Part shown: positions 35,676-48,100 of the stretch, piece by piece | Layout of the letters: each line of letters starts with the position of its first letter | How positions within the stretch are numbered: the first letter of the stretch is position 1 | Source: Mya arenaria | Lineage: Eukaryota; Mollusca; Bivalvia; Myida; Myidae | DNA: 64,000 bases | Assembly: GCF_026914265.1 (NCBI RefSeq) | Contig: NC_069134.1 | Span: 12,629,758-12,693,757, forward strand | Reading direction: 5' to 3' | Notes under the pieces: model-generated | What the model was told of the DNA's origin: nothing | Database searches by the model: none | Seen by the model: only the letters and a program-made list of their open reading frames with translations | Position numbers and translations under genes: made by a program

Positions 35676-36200
35676 TTATTATATTTTTATATATTTTATA
35701 TCCCCCCTCAATGCCAGTGTTATATACTTTTGGTATACACTATTAGTAGTGCCTATCAAATGTACCAATGACAAGAAAAAACACATTGAGTCGGACGCCA
35801 GCTTGTACCACTGTTCCGGGTAGCATGTTAAGCTGCAATCATTTAATAACTTAAATCCCGAATATATTGCAGGATATATATTTTGACAATGCCATATTTT
35901 CTCACATTTTTATCATTATGAATCAATGGTCAAATATACAACCTCCCCTTAATAAAACAATATTTCTCTCAATCGGCAATAAAACTCTTCATATTTCAAA
36001 TTTTCTCTAATACTCCTCTGCCCATATATCTTGATTAACAGTGCCTAGTTCATAATGATAGCTGAATAACTGAAGGGTCGCAAATATTTATATTATTTAC
36101 AATACCATGGATTAATTTTCATAAATTTTGCATGAACAAGTAAATTTCTAATATGCGAGCTTGAATTTAAATTTGCAGTTTTTTTTTATCATTCACGTAA
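35676..36200. other. Intergenic, nothing recognised
   Basis: About 500 bp of AT-rich sequence with no supported feature. Confidence 0.5.
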
Positions 36201-36710
36201 CAGAAGTATATTGCAAAAAATCCATTGTGAATGAAAATGTACTTGTTTATTAAACGCCGTTCTGAGTTTGTGTACGAGCTCAAATATTTGGCGATCAACA
36301 GAAAATAGAGCGGGCGTATCTCAGGCCGAGGAGGCTCGATTTATTTTCTGTAGATCGTCAAAATTGAACTCAAACTTATTTGGTATTTTTTTTGTGCATG
36401 CGCCAGAATCGATTTACATGAAAATTTGAAAAACCACCGCTTGTCATTGGCCAACACAAAAATACGAACACCAAGTATTTGCTACCTTTTACTACTGACA
36501 CTAGTTTATAAGGGTAGTCTTGGTGGGATTAATAGATAGACTGAAATACACTCTGTGGAACTATTTCTGGTGCGATGGACGTAGATCGACAATGTTTCTG
36601 TAATAAATTGTCATTCTTCAGAATCAATCTACTTAAAATTAATGAACAGAATATTTGAAAAAACCTTCACTGTCATTGGCCCATCCAAAAATGCAAACAC
36701 CTATATAACT
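36201..36710. repeat. Diverged duplicated repeat, two copies
   Basis: A segment with 'cagaatcgatttacatgaaa' and 'tgtcattggccaacac' (about 36405-36470) recurs in altered form at about 36620-36700 ('cagaatcaatctacttaaaa', 'tgtcattggcccatcc', then 'aaaaatgcaaacacc'). The pair lies directly before the 36896 element and probably derives from a dispersed repeat. Confidence 0.6.
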
Positions 36711-36895
36711 TATCAGTCTATATTAGCTTCGGGGAAAATATTAAATGCAATGGATTGCCGTGGAATTACTTATTCAACTTACATTGTCCATTGGAACGTA
36801 CGCCCCATAATATTTATGTAATAAAATGAAAAACTGAGCTTGTTTGTATCGATCTTATACGCTTTCTCTTGTATTTGAATTGGCATAAGCTTTAG

Positions 36896-37404
36896 TTAAA
36901 GGGGCTGTACTCCATATGATGAAATAGCGAAAATAAAATAAAATTGTCGAAAACTGACATAAACTTGGTATCGATATGTACAATGCATTGAAACTTATTA
37001 ACTGAAGTACCACATAGTTTACAAATAATTTATTTTTCGCAGTTTTTTGGGTATTTTTTCCATTTAAAAAAATATTACTAGGTATGTCTACCTATATGTA
37101 GTAGAATTAATTCCTTATGCGTGATTGGCTAGTCGATGTTATCACGTGATATTAAAAGTTAGGTATATAGTTGAAATATTCCACTCGTAAGAGTAAGCCT
37201 TCGTAGCACAGTGGATACGACACTGGACTGCAGTTTTGGCGAACCCGGTTCGAACCCTGTCTCCGACTCGATTTTTTATTACATTTTGGTGTGGTTTTTT
37301 ACAATTATGATATCAAAGAGTAAAACATTTTATTAAAAAATTGTCCTGAGATTCGTTACAGAAAAAAACTTTTTTGGTGCCAATCTGGTGTACAGTCCCT
37401 TTAA
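36896..37404. mobile_element. TTAAAGGG-ended element with tRNA-like core
   Basis: The two ends are inverted repeats: TTAAAGGGGCTGTACTCCA at 36896 and, on the opposite strand, TTAAAGGGACTGTACACCA from 37404 inward. The total is 509 bp with no coding capacity. Inside, at 37197-37270, is a plus-strand tRNA-like segment. It has an A box TAGCACAGTGG, a seven-base loop CTGCAGT flanked by a weak stem (GCA in the anticodon position, as in tRNA-Cys), and a perfect B box GGTTCGAACCC at 37247-37257. The acceptor ends do not pair well, so it is a retro-derived relic and not a tRNA gene. The structure is that of a MITE carrying a SINE head, or a SINE with TIR-like ends. Confidence 0.7.
37197..37270 (+). 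other. tRNA-like segment inside the TTAAAGGG element
   Basis: It holds an internal pol III promoter: an A box at about 37204-37214 and a B box at 37247-37257, about 32 bp apart. The anticodon-loop position reads GCA. The acceptor stem is not complementary, so I do not call it a functional tRNA. Confidence 0.6.
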
Positions 37405-38019
37405 AGCGCTTATTTGACACACCAGGAATGCAGTGACCAGTTCGGTGTGTATAACAAAATACATGTGATAAGTCTGATTTATAGCATTTTAAGCGAATCA
37501 TTTGTTAAAATGGCCAAAGGGCAGTTTTGACCATTAGCCATTACAAGTATTGTATACCAACGGACAATAAAGCGACACCATGTACTGAAACAAAGATTTC
37601 CGCATAACGGGTTTTCTAAAGAAATTGGATAATAAAATTGTCATCGAGAGCACTTGACTACCCATCAGCTTGTGTAAACTGATGTAGATGGCCTCCTATC
37701 TTGTATTTGCTGTATCTTCCCCACCTACCAGCCTTGACACGCACCCTCAAACGGTAATAAACTTGACAAGAACAACGTCAATATTTTCCTAAACACCGCT
37801 ATGCGATGTAACAATAGATATACTACTCGAATGATAGAGATGCCCTGACATGAGAGTTTATAGCCTTAAGATAAAGAATGATATTGTATGAACCAAATAA
37901 TCACGAGCCTAACTTGAAGATGATTCGCTGCATAATGTATAATTATAAGAAGCCAAGTTGACGCGCACAGATCCTTGCCGTTGACTCTCCTTTCTTAGAT
38001 GCCATTAATCGCTGTTACA
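37405..38019. other. Intergenic, nothing recognised
   Basis: About 600 bp of ordinary unique sequence between two mobile elements. Confidence 0.5.
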
Positions 38020-38265
38020 CAACCTCCATGGCATTGGTTAGCGCACTTGCTTTTAACGAAGGCGAGCCGGGTTTGATTCCCAGCCTTGGCGCATGTAAAT
38101 TTGGTTGGTGGTAACCAAGCCGGACAAGTGAGTTCTCCGTACCCCCCCCCCCCCCCCCCCCACACACACACACATTACAAGACCACAATCACAAAGTGAT
38201 GCGGTGGGGTCAAGCTTGTAGCAGCTAATATGCGCTGGCAGAACAAACCATAATCAAAACCCTTG
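38020..38265 (+). mobile_element. tRNA-derived SINE
   Basis: A tRNA-like head carries an A-box-like 'tggcattggttagcgc' and a B-box-like GGTTTGATTCCC (about 38070-38082). The body ('ttggttggtggtaaccaagc', 'cggacaagtgagttctccgt') is shared with the fragment at 32789. A C-run and CA-run follow (38142-38174), then 'caagaccacaatcac'. The order of head, body and simple-sequence stretch is that of a mollusc SINE. Confidence 0.6.
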
Positions 38266-38435
38266 GTATGACAGACCATACAGTGACGGGAAAGAACTTT
38301 TGGACTATATGTACTCGTGTAACCTTAGAATTGACTCTTTTTCCCTTAGCTGGGCATTGTCAACACATGTCTAGCTTTACCTGTCACAAAACATAATAAC
38401 ATATATATACATGTAGCAGACAAGAAAAGTTACTT

Positions 38436-41400
38436 CTCACTGCATGTGTAACATGTATGGCCTCACTGTCTGTGCATCAACGTGTATACCCACTGCATGT
38501 AAAACATGTATGGCCTCACTGTCTGTGCATCAACGTGTATACCCACTGCATGTATAACATGTATGGCCTCACTGTCTGTGCATCAACGTGTATACCCACT
38601 GCATGTATAACATGTATGGCCTCACTGTCTGAGCATCAACGTGTATACCCACTGCATGTATAACATGTATGGCCTCACTGTCTGAGCATCAACGTGTACA
38701 CCCACTGCATGTATAACATGTATGGCCTCACTGTCTGAGCATCAACGTGTATACCCACTGCATGTATAACATGTATGGCATCACTGTCTGTGCATCAACG
38801 TGTATACCCACTGCATGTATAACATGTATGGCATCACTGTCTGTGCATCAACGTGTATACCCACTGCATGTATAACATGTATGGCATCACTGTCTGTGCA
38901 TCAACGTGTATACCCACTGCATGTATAACATGTATGGCCTCACTGTCTGTGCATCAACGTGTATACTCACTGCATGTATAACATGTATGGCCTCACTTTC
39001 TGTGCATCAACGTGTATACCCACTGCATGTATAACATGTATGGCCTCACTGTCTGTGCATCAACGTGTATACCCACTGCATGTATAACATGTATGGCCTC
39101 ACTGTCTGTGCATCAACGTGTATACCCACTGCATGTATAACATATATGGCCTCACTGTCTGAGCATCAACGTGTATACCCACTGCATGTATTACATTTAT
39201 GGCCTCACTGTCTGAGCATCAACGTGTATACTCACTGCATGTATAACATGTATGGCCTCACTGTCTGAGCATCAACGTGTATACTCACTGCATGTATAAC
39301 ATGTATGGCCTCACTGTCTGAGCATCAACGTGTATACTTACTGCATGTATAACATGTATGGCCTCACTGTCTGTGCATCAACGTGTATACTTACTGCATG
39401 TATAACATGTATGGCCTCACTGTCTGTGCATCAACGTGTATACCCACTGCATGTATAACATATATGGCCTCACTGTCTGAGCATCAACGTGTATACCCAC
39501 TGCATGTATAACATGTATGGCCTCACTGTATGTGAATCAACGTGTATACCCACTGCATGTATAACATGTATGGCCTCACTGTCTGTGCATCAACGTGTAT
39601 ACCCACTGCATGTATAACATGTATGGCCTCACTGTCTGTGCATCAACGTGTATACCCACTGCATGTATAACATGTATGGCCTCACTGTATGTGAATCAAC
39701 GTGTATACCCACTGCATGTATAACATGTATGGCCTCACTGTATGTGAATCAACGTGTATACCCACTGCATGTATAACATGTATGGCATCACTGTCTGTGC
39801 ATCAACGTGTATACCCACTGCATGTATAACATGTATGGCATCACTGTCTGTGCATCAACGTGTATACCCACTGCATGTATAACATGTATGGCATCACTGT
39901 ATGTGAATCAACGTGTATACCCACTGCATGTATAACATGTATGGCATCACTGTCTGTGCATCAACGTGTATACCCACTGCATGTATAACATGTATGGCAT
40001 CACTGTCTGTGCATCAACGTGTATACCCACTGCATGTATAACATGTATGGCCTCACTGTATGTGAATCAACGTGTATACCCACTGCATGTATAACATGTA
40101 TGGCCTCACTGTCTGTGCATCAACGTGTATACTCACTGCATGTATAACATGTATGGCCCCACTGCCTGTGCATCAACGTGTATCCTCACTGCATGTATAA
40201 CATGTATGGCCTCACTGTCTGTGCATCAACGTGTATCCTCACTGCATGTATAACATGTATGGCCTCACTGTCTGTGCATCAACGTGTATACCCACTGCAT
40301 GTATAACATGTATGGCCTCACTGTCTGAGCATCAACGTGTATCCTCACTGCATGTATAACATGTATGGCCACACTGTCCGGGCATCAACGTGTTTACTCA
40401 CTGTATGTATTACATGTATGGCCTCACTGTCTGAGCATCAACGTGTATACCCACTGCATGTATAACATGTATGGCCACACTGTCTGAGCATCAACGTGTA
40501 TACCCACTGCATGTATAACATGTATGGCCACACTGTCTGAGCATCAACGTGTTTACTCACTGTATGTATTACATGTATGGCCTCACTGTCTGAGCATCAA
40601 CGTGTATACCCACTGCATGTATAACATGTATGGCCACACTGTCTGAGCATCAACGTGTATACCCACTGCATGTATAACATGTATGGCCACACTGTCTGAG
40701 CATCAACGTGTTTACTCACTGTATGTATTACATGTATGGCCTCACTGTCTGTGCATCAACGTGTATACTCACTGCATGTATAACATGTATGGCCTCACTG
40801 TCTGAGCATCAACGTGTATACCCACTGCATGTATAACATGTATGGCCACACTGTCTGAGCATCAACGTGTTTACTCACTGTATGTATTACATGTATGGCC
40901 ACACTGTCTGAGCATCAACGTGTATACCCACTGCATGTATAACATGTATGGCCTCACTGTCTGAGCATCAACGTGTATACCCACTGCATGTATAACATGT
41001 ATGGCCTCACTGTCTGAGCATCAACGTGTTTACTCACTGTATGAATTACATGTATGGCCTCACTGTCTGTGCATCAACGTGTATACCCACTGCATGTATA
41101 ACATGTATGGCCTCACTGTCTGAGCATCAACGTGTATACTCACTGTATGTATAGCATGTATGGCCCACTGTCTGTGCATCAACGTGTATACCCACTGCAT
41201 GTATAACATGTATGGCCCACTGTCTGAGCATCAACGTGTATACTCACTGTATGTATTACATGTATGGCCTCACTGTCTGTGCATCAACGTGTATACCCAC
41301 TGTATGTATAGCATGTATGGCCCACTGTCTGAGCATCAACGTGTATACTCACTGTATGTATAACATGTATGGCCTCACTGTCTGAGCATCAACGTGTATA

Positions 41401-42071
41401 CTCACTGTATGTATAACATGTATGGCCTCACTGTCTGAGCATCAACGTGTATACTCACTGTATGTATAGCATGTATGGCCCACTGTCTGAGCATCAACGT
41501 GTATACCCACTGCATGTATAACATGTATGGCCTCACTGTCTGAGCATCAACGTGTATACTCACTGTATGTATTACATGTATGGCCTCACTGTCTGAGCAT
41601 CAACGTGTATACCCACTGCATGTATAACATGTATGGCCTCACTGTCCGTGCATCAACTTGTATATTCATTGCATGTATAGCATGTATGGCCCACTGTCTG
41701 AGCATCAACGTGTATACTTACTGTATGTATAACATGTATGGCCTCACTGTCTGTGCATCAACGTGTATACCCACTGCATGTATAACATGTATGGCCTCAC
41801 TGTCTGTGCATCAACGTGTATACCCACTGCATGTTACATGTATGGCCTCACTGTCTGAGCATCAACGTGTATATCCACTGCATGTATAACATGTATGGCC
41901 TCACTGTCTGACCATCAATTTTTATACTCACTGCATGTATTACATGTATGGCCTCACTGTCTGAGCATCAACGTGTTAACTCACTGTATGTTACATGTAT
42001 GGCCTCACTGTCTGACCATCAACGTGTTAACTCACTGTATGTTACATGTATGGCCACACTGTCTGAGCATC
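38436..42071. repeat. 53-bp satellite array, about 68 copies
   Basis: Head-to-tail 53-bp units built from 'ctgtctgagcatcaacgtgt', 'atacccactgcatgtataac' and 'atgtatggcctca'. A subset has a higher-order period: the 'tgtttactcactgtatg' variant recurs at 40391, 40550, 40709, 40868 and 41027, exactly 159 bp (3 x 53) apart. Units around 41150-41700 lack two bases ('ggcccactg'), and the last units near 41830-42060 are shortened. Open frames through the array are period artefacts. Confidence 0.98.
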
Positions 42072-43600
42072 ATCTTGCTGCTATGGCACTTTTCGTATCA
42101 ATATCAGTAAGCGGCATTTAGACGAGTTTACTGTTTTTGTAAATAAACAAAGGCGTGACTGAATACATATTTTAAATAAAATTTTATTACATATGAATCA
42201 TGACCACGAAAATCCTAGTTACCCTAAAGTATAGACACAGTTGCGTCACCGTGTGTATAGCTTCAAATAATGTTATTTGACTTTTCAAGTGGGCTCTTTT
42301 AAACTCATGAAAATCTCCACAGAAGACAAGCAATCCCTCTTATAGTCCGGATTTTTACTTTAATTACTTTGATAAGTAAAGTCTTTTCATTTGGTTATTC
42401 ATATTGAATAAATTTCACCGAGAAGTTATTGCCGAATCCAGGCAGTTTTCAAGAGTCCGGGCAATGATAATCAAAAGAGATTTATTCTCGTGAAATAAGT
42501 TTATGACATCCTTCAGAATTTAAGAAGATAATAATGACTATCAATGCCGTATAGATCATGATTTTATAAGTATGGCTTTATCTTGATAATATTCAAATGT
42601 CTGAACCGTTAAACGATTGTCTCTTTTAATGTACGAATACAGGCGATCAAAGATGATTGTTCATGATTATTTATCACGGTGTACGGCAAGGCAACTATAT
42701 ATAAAAAGTCTTCGAACATGAGAATGCCCCAAGAATGCCCAAGCCAGCTTTGAATGTCCAGCTCGCTCTTGGGCACTGTGGTCAGAGCAATATTTGATAA
42801 GCATAATTTTATAGAGAGATGATTTTTTTTACCTCTGTACCATGTGCGTGGGAGTGAGCCAGGGACTGCATATCCGACAAAAGCGAATATCGAGCCTGGT
42901 CGAATACCGAGTATATTCAAAATAAGCGAATATAGCCGCGAATACCGAGGCATGTGCGAATATAGAGATGTCTTTGTGGGTTGTGGCACGGTAGTTCAAT
43001 GTCGAATACCAAAATCCCAGCCAGTTCGGTATTTGGACCTGGTTCGGTATTCGCTATACATGATTTTCTGAATACCCAGTTTCAAATTCCGATCTCTTAC
43101 CCAACTTCATTGGCCTAAGAATACTACGACTCCCGCTGCGTTCTAATTCATCCGTGGCATCGTAATGCTCCTGACAGTTCGTAGCAGCAGCGTAATGAAT
43201 ACCCAAACGTACACGTTAAGTGTTCCGGAATAGACGTCGAAGTGAACTGTACATGCGACGTTGTCGATCATGGAGTAGTCTAAGTGTTCGTGTGTTACTG
43301 TGATTTAACACTAAATTTGTCATTATATATAGAACTGAAGTTGCGCGTGAATCGCAAGTAGAAAATCCATAAAACATCGTATGAAACCGAGGTACAATGT
43401 ACATCCGTGGTGAAACGACGTGCATCCTGAATCCTACAGAAGACCACGCAGATCTGCATCCGTTGCTGCAGTCCTTGAAAAAAGGCCCACAAGAACGCAA
43501 AATGTCGCAAAGTACGCCCGTCATATATTAGGACACAAAGTCTGGTTATAACTGTCTGTGCGTTAGCCAAATTTACTGTTAATACAGTGTTTGTCAATTC
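42072..43600. other. Intergenic with repeat-like patches
   Basis: No supported gene. At about 42865-43070 there is an internally repetitive patch of 'cgaatatcgag', 'cgaataccgag' and 'cgaatatag' motifs. The stretch at 43100-43600 is open in several minus-strand frames but shows no domain that I recognise. Confidence 0.45.
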
Positions 43601-43850
43601 AAGGGTCATAACTATGGAGTGCCGGAGGCGACATGGCTGATAATCGAACCTGACTGAGATATTCTGCCAATACATATTCTGACCAAAGTTGATGATTGGA
43701 AAACGCTTTCGCAGTTATCGATCGGACAAGACCGGTAGTTTCGATAATTAAAGGGCGATAACTTTTGAGTGAATCTAGCAATATGGCTAGTTATCGAACT
43801 TGACCAAGATATTAAACCCATGCACATTCTGATCATTGGACATTATTTAT
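43600..43850. repeat. Diverged dispersed repeat, two units
   Basis: Two units of roughly 140-150 bp. Each has 'gataactttt/cataactatg', 'gcgacatggctgataatcga' or 'caatatggctagttatcgaa', then 'ctgaccaaag' or 'ctgatcattggac'. They resemble the unit organisation of the other bivalve-type tandem families in this window. Confidence 0.5.
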
Positions 43851-44765
43851 AATGGAATTGTTTGGACAATACACTGTACCAAAAGTCCAACCGCCCACCG
43901 GCACGCCCGTACGTTGCAGGTGAAACTTTGATACGTCCCGTACTATGAATGGGCGTATAAAAAGGAGTTGCGCATCGTTCCTGCACCACAACAGATTTGA
44001 ACAGTCCACAACTTTTGTGGCACTTCTCTTGCTTACCACCATCGGGGCTGAGACTGCGATAATCGGGATCGTGTGAATATCCGTTAGGAAATATACAAAT
44101 TATCTGTAGTGTCTTTGAATAATCATTATAATGACACAAATGTCATAAAGATGTCAACTTTTGAATTTACACATTATTTATATTATAACCGTGAGACCGA
44201 CTAACTTCATGTCAAATAAATAATTTTGGTGTTGGGACTGGCCGGATTTATTGCCGTTTGACCTTTAATAGCTATGTTATATAATGTTAATTTCTGTTCG
44301 GAGTTTTGTCCTGCACCTTAGGTTGATGAATCGTCGCCCTTGTCATCCAATTGGCGTAGAAGATGAATATCATTTTGGACGTCTTAGTTCTTGTTGAATA
44401 AAAAGCTACTAATATTGGCCATTTATGTTTTCTTAATTTACAAATCAAAAAAGAAACAAAATGTGTAAAGAGAGTTGATCTTCACTAAGCAACGTATCTA
44501 GAGATATTGCATGCGGGTACTGTTAAAATAATAGGATAATTGTTAACTTTAAAAACCAAAAGATAGAATCTGAAGCAAGATAATTCCAATAAAAGCATTT
44601 TTTGCAAATAAAACATCAAAAGCATGGTGTGGATAAAAAGAAACATACCTCCAAACCCTTTTTCAAGTAATGTTGGTAGTTATTCTAAGCTATTGCAATA
44701 TCATGTCTGTTGATACATTTCAAGCAAAGCAATTTATAAGAGGAAATGCATAAGCTTCCTAGGAG
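43851..44765. other. Intergenic with an isolated TATA-like motif
   Basis: No gene is supported. TATAAAAAGG on the plus strand at about 43956-43965 has a GC-rich surround and would place a start site near 43990, but no open frame follows. The minus-strand frames at 43833-44139 overlap one another in different frames and look like a composition effect. Confidence 0.4.
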
Positions 44766-45130
44766 TTTAAAGCTGCACTCTTGCAGATTGAACGTTTTGA
44801 CAACTTTTTTTATTTTTTGTCTTTGAATGAGCCAATTTTTGCCAAAATCCATTGAAACCAGTTGTATAAGACTGCTGACAAAAAATTAGATCGCGGATTT
44901 TTATATTTAAGTTCAAAAATCAATGTTTTATGCATTTTTCTTAAACCGTTAGTAACGGTTTAAGCCATAAAACATTGATTTTCGAACGGAAATATGCAAA
45001 TCTGCGGTCTGATCTTTTGTCAGCAATCTTGTATCATTGGTTTGCAGATATTTGCGCAAAAAAATCTTTTTCCAAGACAAAAAATAAAAAAGTTGTAAAA
45101 ACGGTAAATCTGTGAGAGTGCAGCTTTAAA
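44766..45130. mobile_element. 365-bp foldback (MITE-like) element
   Basis: Both ends read TTTAAAGCTGCACTC inward. The two arms (about 180 bp each) are inverted repeats of each other almost to the centre, where AACCGTTA-g-TAACGGTT forms a short palindrome near 44945-44965. The arms share 'cagatt' and 'acaactttttt' near the ends and 'gctgacaaaa' and 'aaaatcaatgttttatg' further in. It has no coding capacity. A related, older copy is at 31166-31527. The terminal TTTAAA or TTAA could be the target duplication. Confidence 0.88.
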
Positions 45131-48100
45131 TGGTTGGGTATTGAAAAATTATAATTTTAACAATAACTTTAATAAAAATATTGGTGTAAAGATTGTAGAA
45201 AGTTTCGGTGAGCTGTAATTCATTTGAAAGGGAGGTAATTTGATAATAAAGTAATTTGACTGATTTGTTCAGACTTTTCCCATGTTCCCGTTGTTTTGGA
45301 AAAGCGAGTCGCTTTCAGAAAGAGAGATACATAGAGAATTAGAATATAGAAATCACTTCTTATTTCAGAGCAAAAGGAATATTTCATAAAATGAACGCAA
45401 ATCTTGTGTAAAACATACGGAGTAATAAGTCAGTATATTTTGTGAAGAATCGCCCAAAATGCATTAAACTTTTGTGAGAATTGTACAATAACTTCGTGCC
45501 ATCTTGTGTTTTGCGATCGGGTTGATTTCGTATATACGTCTTCAAATATACTGGGATTTGAAAGCTGACCAATTGGAAAAGCGATCAGTCTTAGATGTTG
45601 AAACGTAGATCGTCGTCCGATTATATTATTTATAAATCAGTTTTACAAATAAGAATAATTGCAACTATTTTCACGGATTTAAATAATTCCATTAATTTAA
45701 ATTAGTATGCATGTGTATATTACTTATTGCTACATTGTATCTAAGTATATATTCAAGGCCTTGAAGAGAAGGGTACTTTCGAAAATCATTTTGATTTGTT
45801 CGCAACAGTAACAGATTGAAGGATTGTATTGCTTGTAATCATTTGTAAATCATATTTTTACAAGCAAATTATAGAAATATATTATAGATTGTAATCGTTA
45901 GATTGGCAATATAACAATGATTACTTCATTTGTAAATGAATGACATAACCAATCCCCTTATCATTGACAAGTGTTATAGATCCACTATATAACTATGTAA
46001 GAAGCTAATCTTTATCTGATTAGCAGAAATAAATGTTTAATTTGTGGCCTTATCCACGTAATAATCATGTATCATCACCTTAATGAGATAATATCATGGT
46101 AGCTGTATTTGGACAATAAATAAATAAATGTTATCCGGGAATACTATTCGCAATTATGACAGTGGTAAATACTATTACGACAAGTGTCTTGATTAAGGGT
46201 TTAATTTGTAAAAGCGGAGACTCTGTCTTAGTCTGTTTATTCTGCAATAAGTTTAATTTGATTTTAAGAAGATACATTCATAAGCAAGAAACCTAAATCT
46301 TCTTGATGGTTAACATGGCAGAACTGTTAAATTCTACAGCCGACTCCTTGAGAAGGAGATATATGCATGTACTGTAATTTATTTTAATATAGCTATTAGA
46401 TGGAAAAGGTAGACACAAAAAAACCTCGCTCAAACAAATTGTATAATAGGTAATTCCGTTTCATCAAATACACAAATTACATTCTAATGTTGATACTTAA
46501 CAAAAGATTAGCTTCAATAAAGTAGAAATCATAACATTTTTCAATTTTTCATTAAAGTTTCATCAGGAATTGTAATTTTACTTAATAGAGGTTAAAGGGT
46601 TGCCAAATTGCACTTACACAGCGCAAATTGTTATTATGGCGAGTCTTTTACAATTACGATATTTCATTTAAAATACAAACATTTTCATTATTGCACCACA
46701 GAGGAGGTGTACCGGTTTTTGTACCAATGGAATTTTCTCAAACAAGTGAGCCGGGTTTGTGTAAGGCCATTCGGTACAAACAGTGGTCCTTGCTCGCAAT
46801 ATAACTTGAATTGTATGGACTGAATTGCAACATATAGTTTGTTCGTGCATAAAGTATTTTTAACTTCTTTGAAAATTCAGCTGATCGTAAGCGAAATCAC
46901 TTCCAAGTTGCAGACAGTGAGTTGCAGAAAGTGCTTGGTTGCTAAGCAAAATAATGTTTTTATAGGAGTATCTGGTTGAACGCCATGCGAATGGCACGTC
47001 GTTGGCAACAAACCCCTTTTTGTGTTCCCTTTTAGGGATAGTTATCGCAGATAGTTCCATTGACTTTTATTTCCTGGAGCACCCAAATAATGTTGGTATC
47101 ATTCGAAAGAGTACTGCTTGATGGTTACTATAGTATTAAACATATGTATAATAAATGTCCACAGCGTATATAAAGTGTGTTAAATTATTTGCTCCTTTTT
47201 AAACTGAAATCGGACTTGGAAATGACTATTGTATGCATATTGTACTTTTTTCTGCACCTTAATTTCATAAATAAATAGGGGGTTATCAGGCATCCAAAAC
47301 TCACATTAATGTCAATCGGATCTTATTTGAATATTTTTGAATATTATTGAATACTGGATTATCATAACATCTTAGAAATAGACTATAAGTATCTTCCATG
47401 GTCGCTCGTGTAAGATAGCTTCATTCCGACCCGAGCGTAGGGTGTTTTGCGGAAACGAGGTTTACCCACCTCAGTTAAACAAAATTAAGTAAAAATGTAT
47501 TTTTTGCTGGAACTCTTTTGTGCTTAGTGAAAATAATTGCGTATGGATATGCGATATTTCGTGGTTGTCATGGATATGCGCACAGTGATTCAGATTATGT
47601 TAATAGTCAAATCGATCTTTAAATAGTTCTAAGGAGAGTGAAGCATTATTTCTTGAAAGGTGCGTAAAAACTGTTTTATGGTGACATTTGAAGCGAGAAA
47701 TGATTAATTAGCGTTCTAAATATTGCCACAAGACAAGGTTTCCATGATGCTACAGTCGACAGTCTTCAACAAGGGAGGTAATTTCAATGTGGTGACCATT
47801 AAAAGGGAGTTTCATACGGGCATTATATCTTCGCCCGTGGGCAAGATAAGAATTTCCAGCATGGTTAAATTATTGGATCTACTTATCTGAGGTGGGAGAA
47901 ATTGATATGCAGACTTCAATCCATGTGCTTCCATTTCTATCTGCAGAAGAAAGAAAATGAAAACGTTTAATACCAAATAAGTTAAATTATGTTATTAGTA
48001 TTTAAATAGCTGGAAACTACTTGCAGACCATCCTAACACCTGTGGGAGGAATGTTCCAGTGTATTGTGCGGGACACCCCGGGACCGCCGGGCTGGAATGT

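Noticed and set aside
35348..35771. Poly-Tyr / poly-Ile frames
   Set aside because: They are a product of the ATT microsatellite.
37197..37270. A functional tRNA-Cys gene
   Set aside because: The pol III boxes and a GCA loop are present, but the acceptor stem does not pair and the segment lies within a larger inverted-repeat element.
38457..42110. Frames with HQRVYPLHV / CINVYTHCMYNMYG
   Set aside because: Translation of the 53-bp satellite in shifting registers, not a protein gene.
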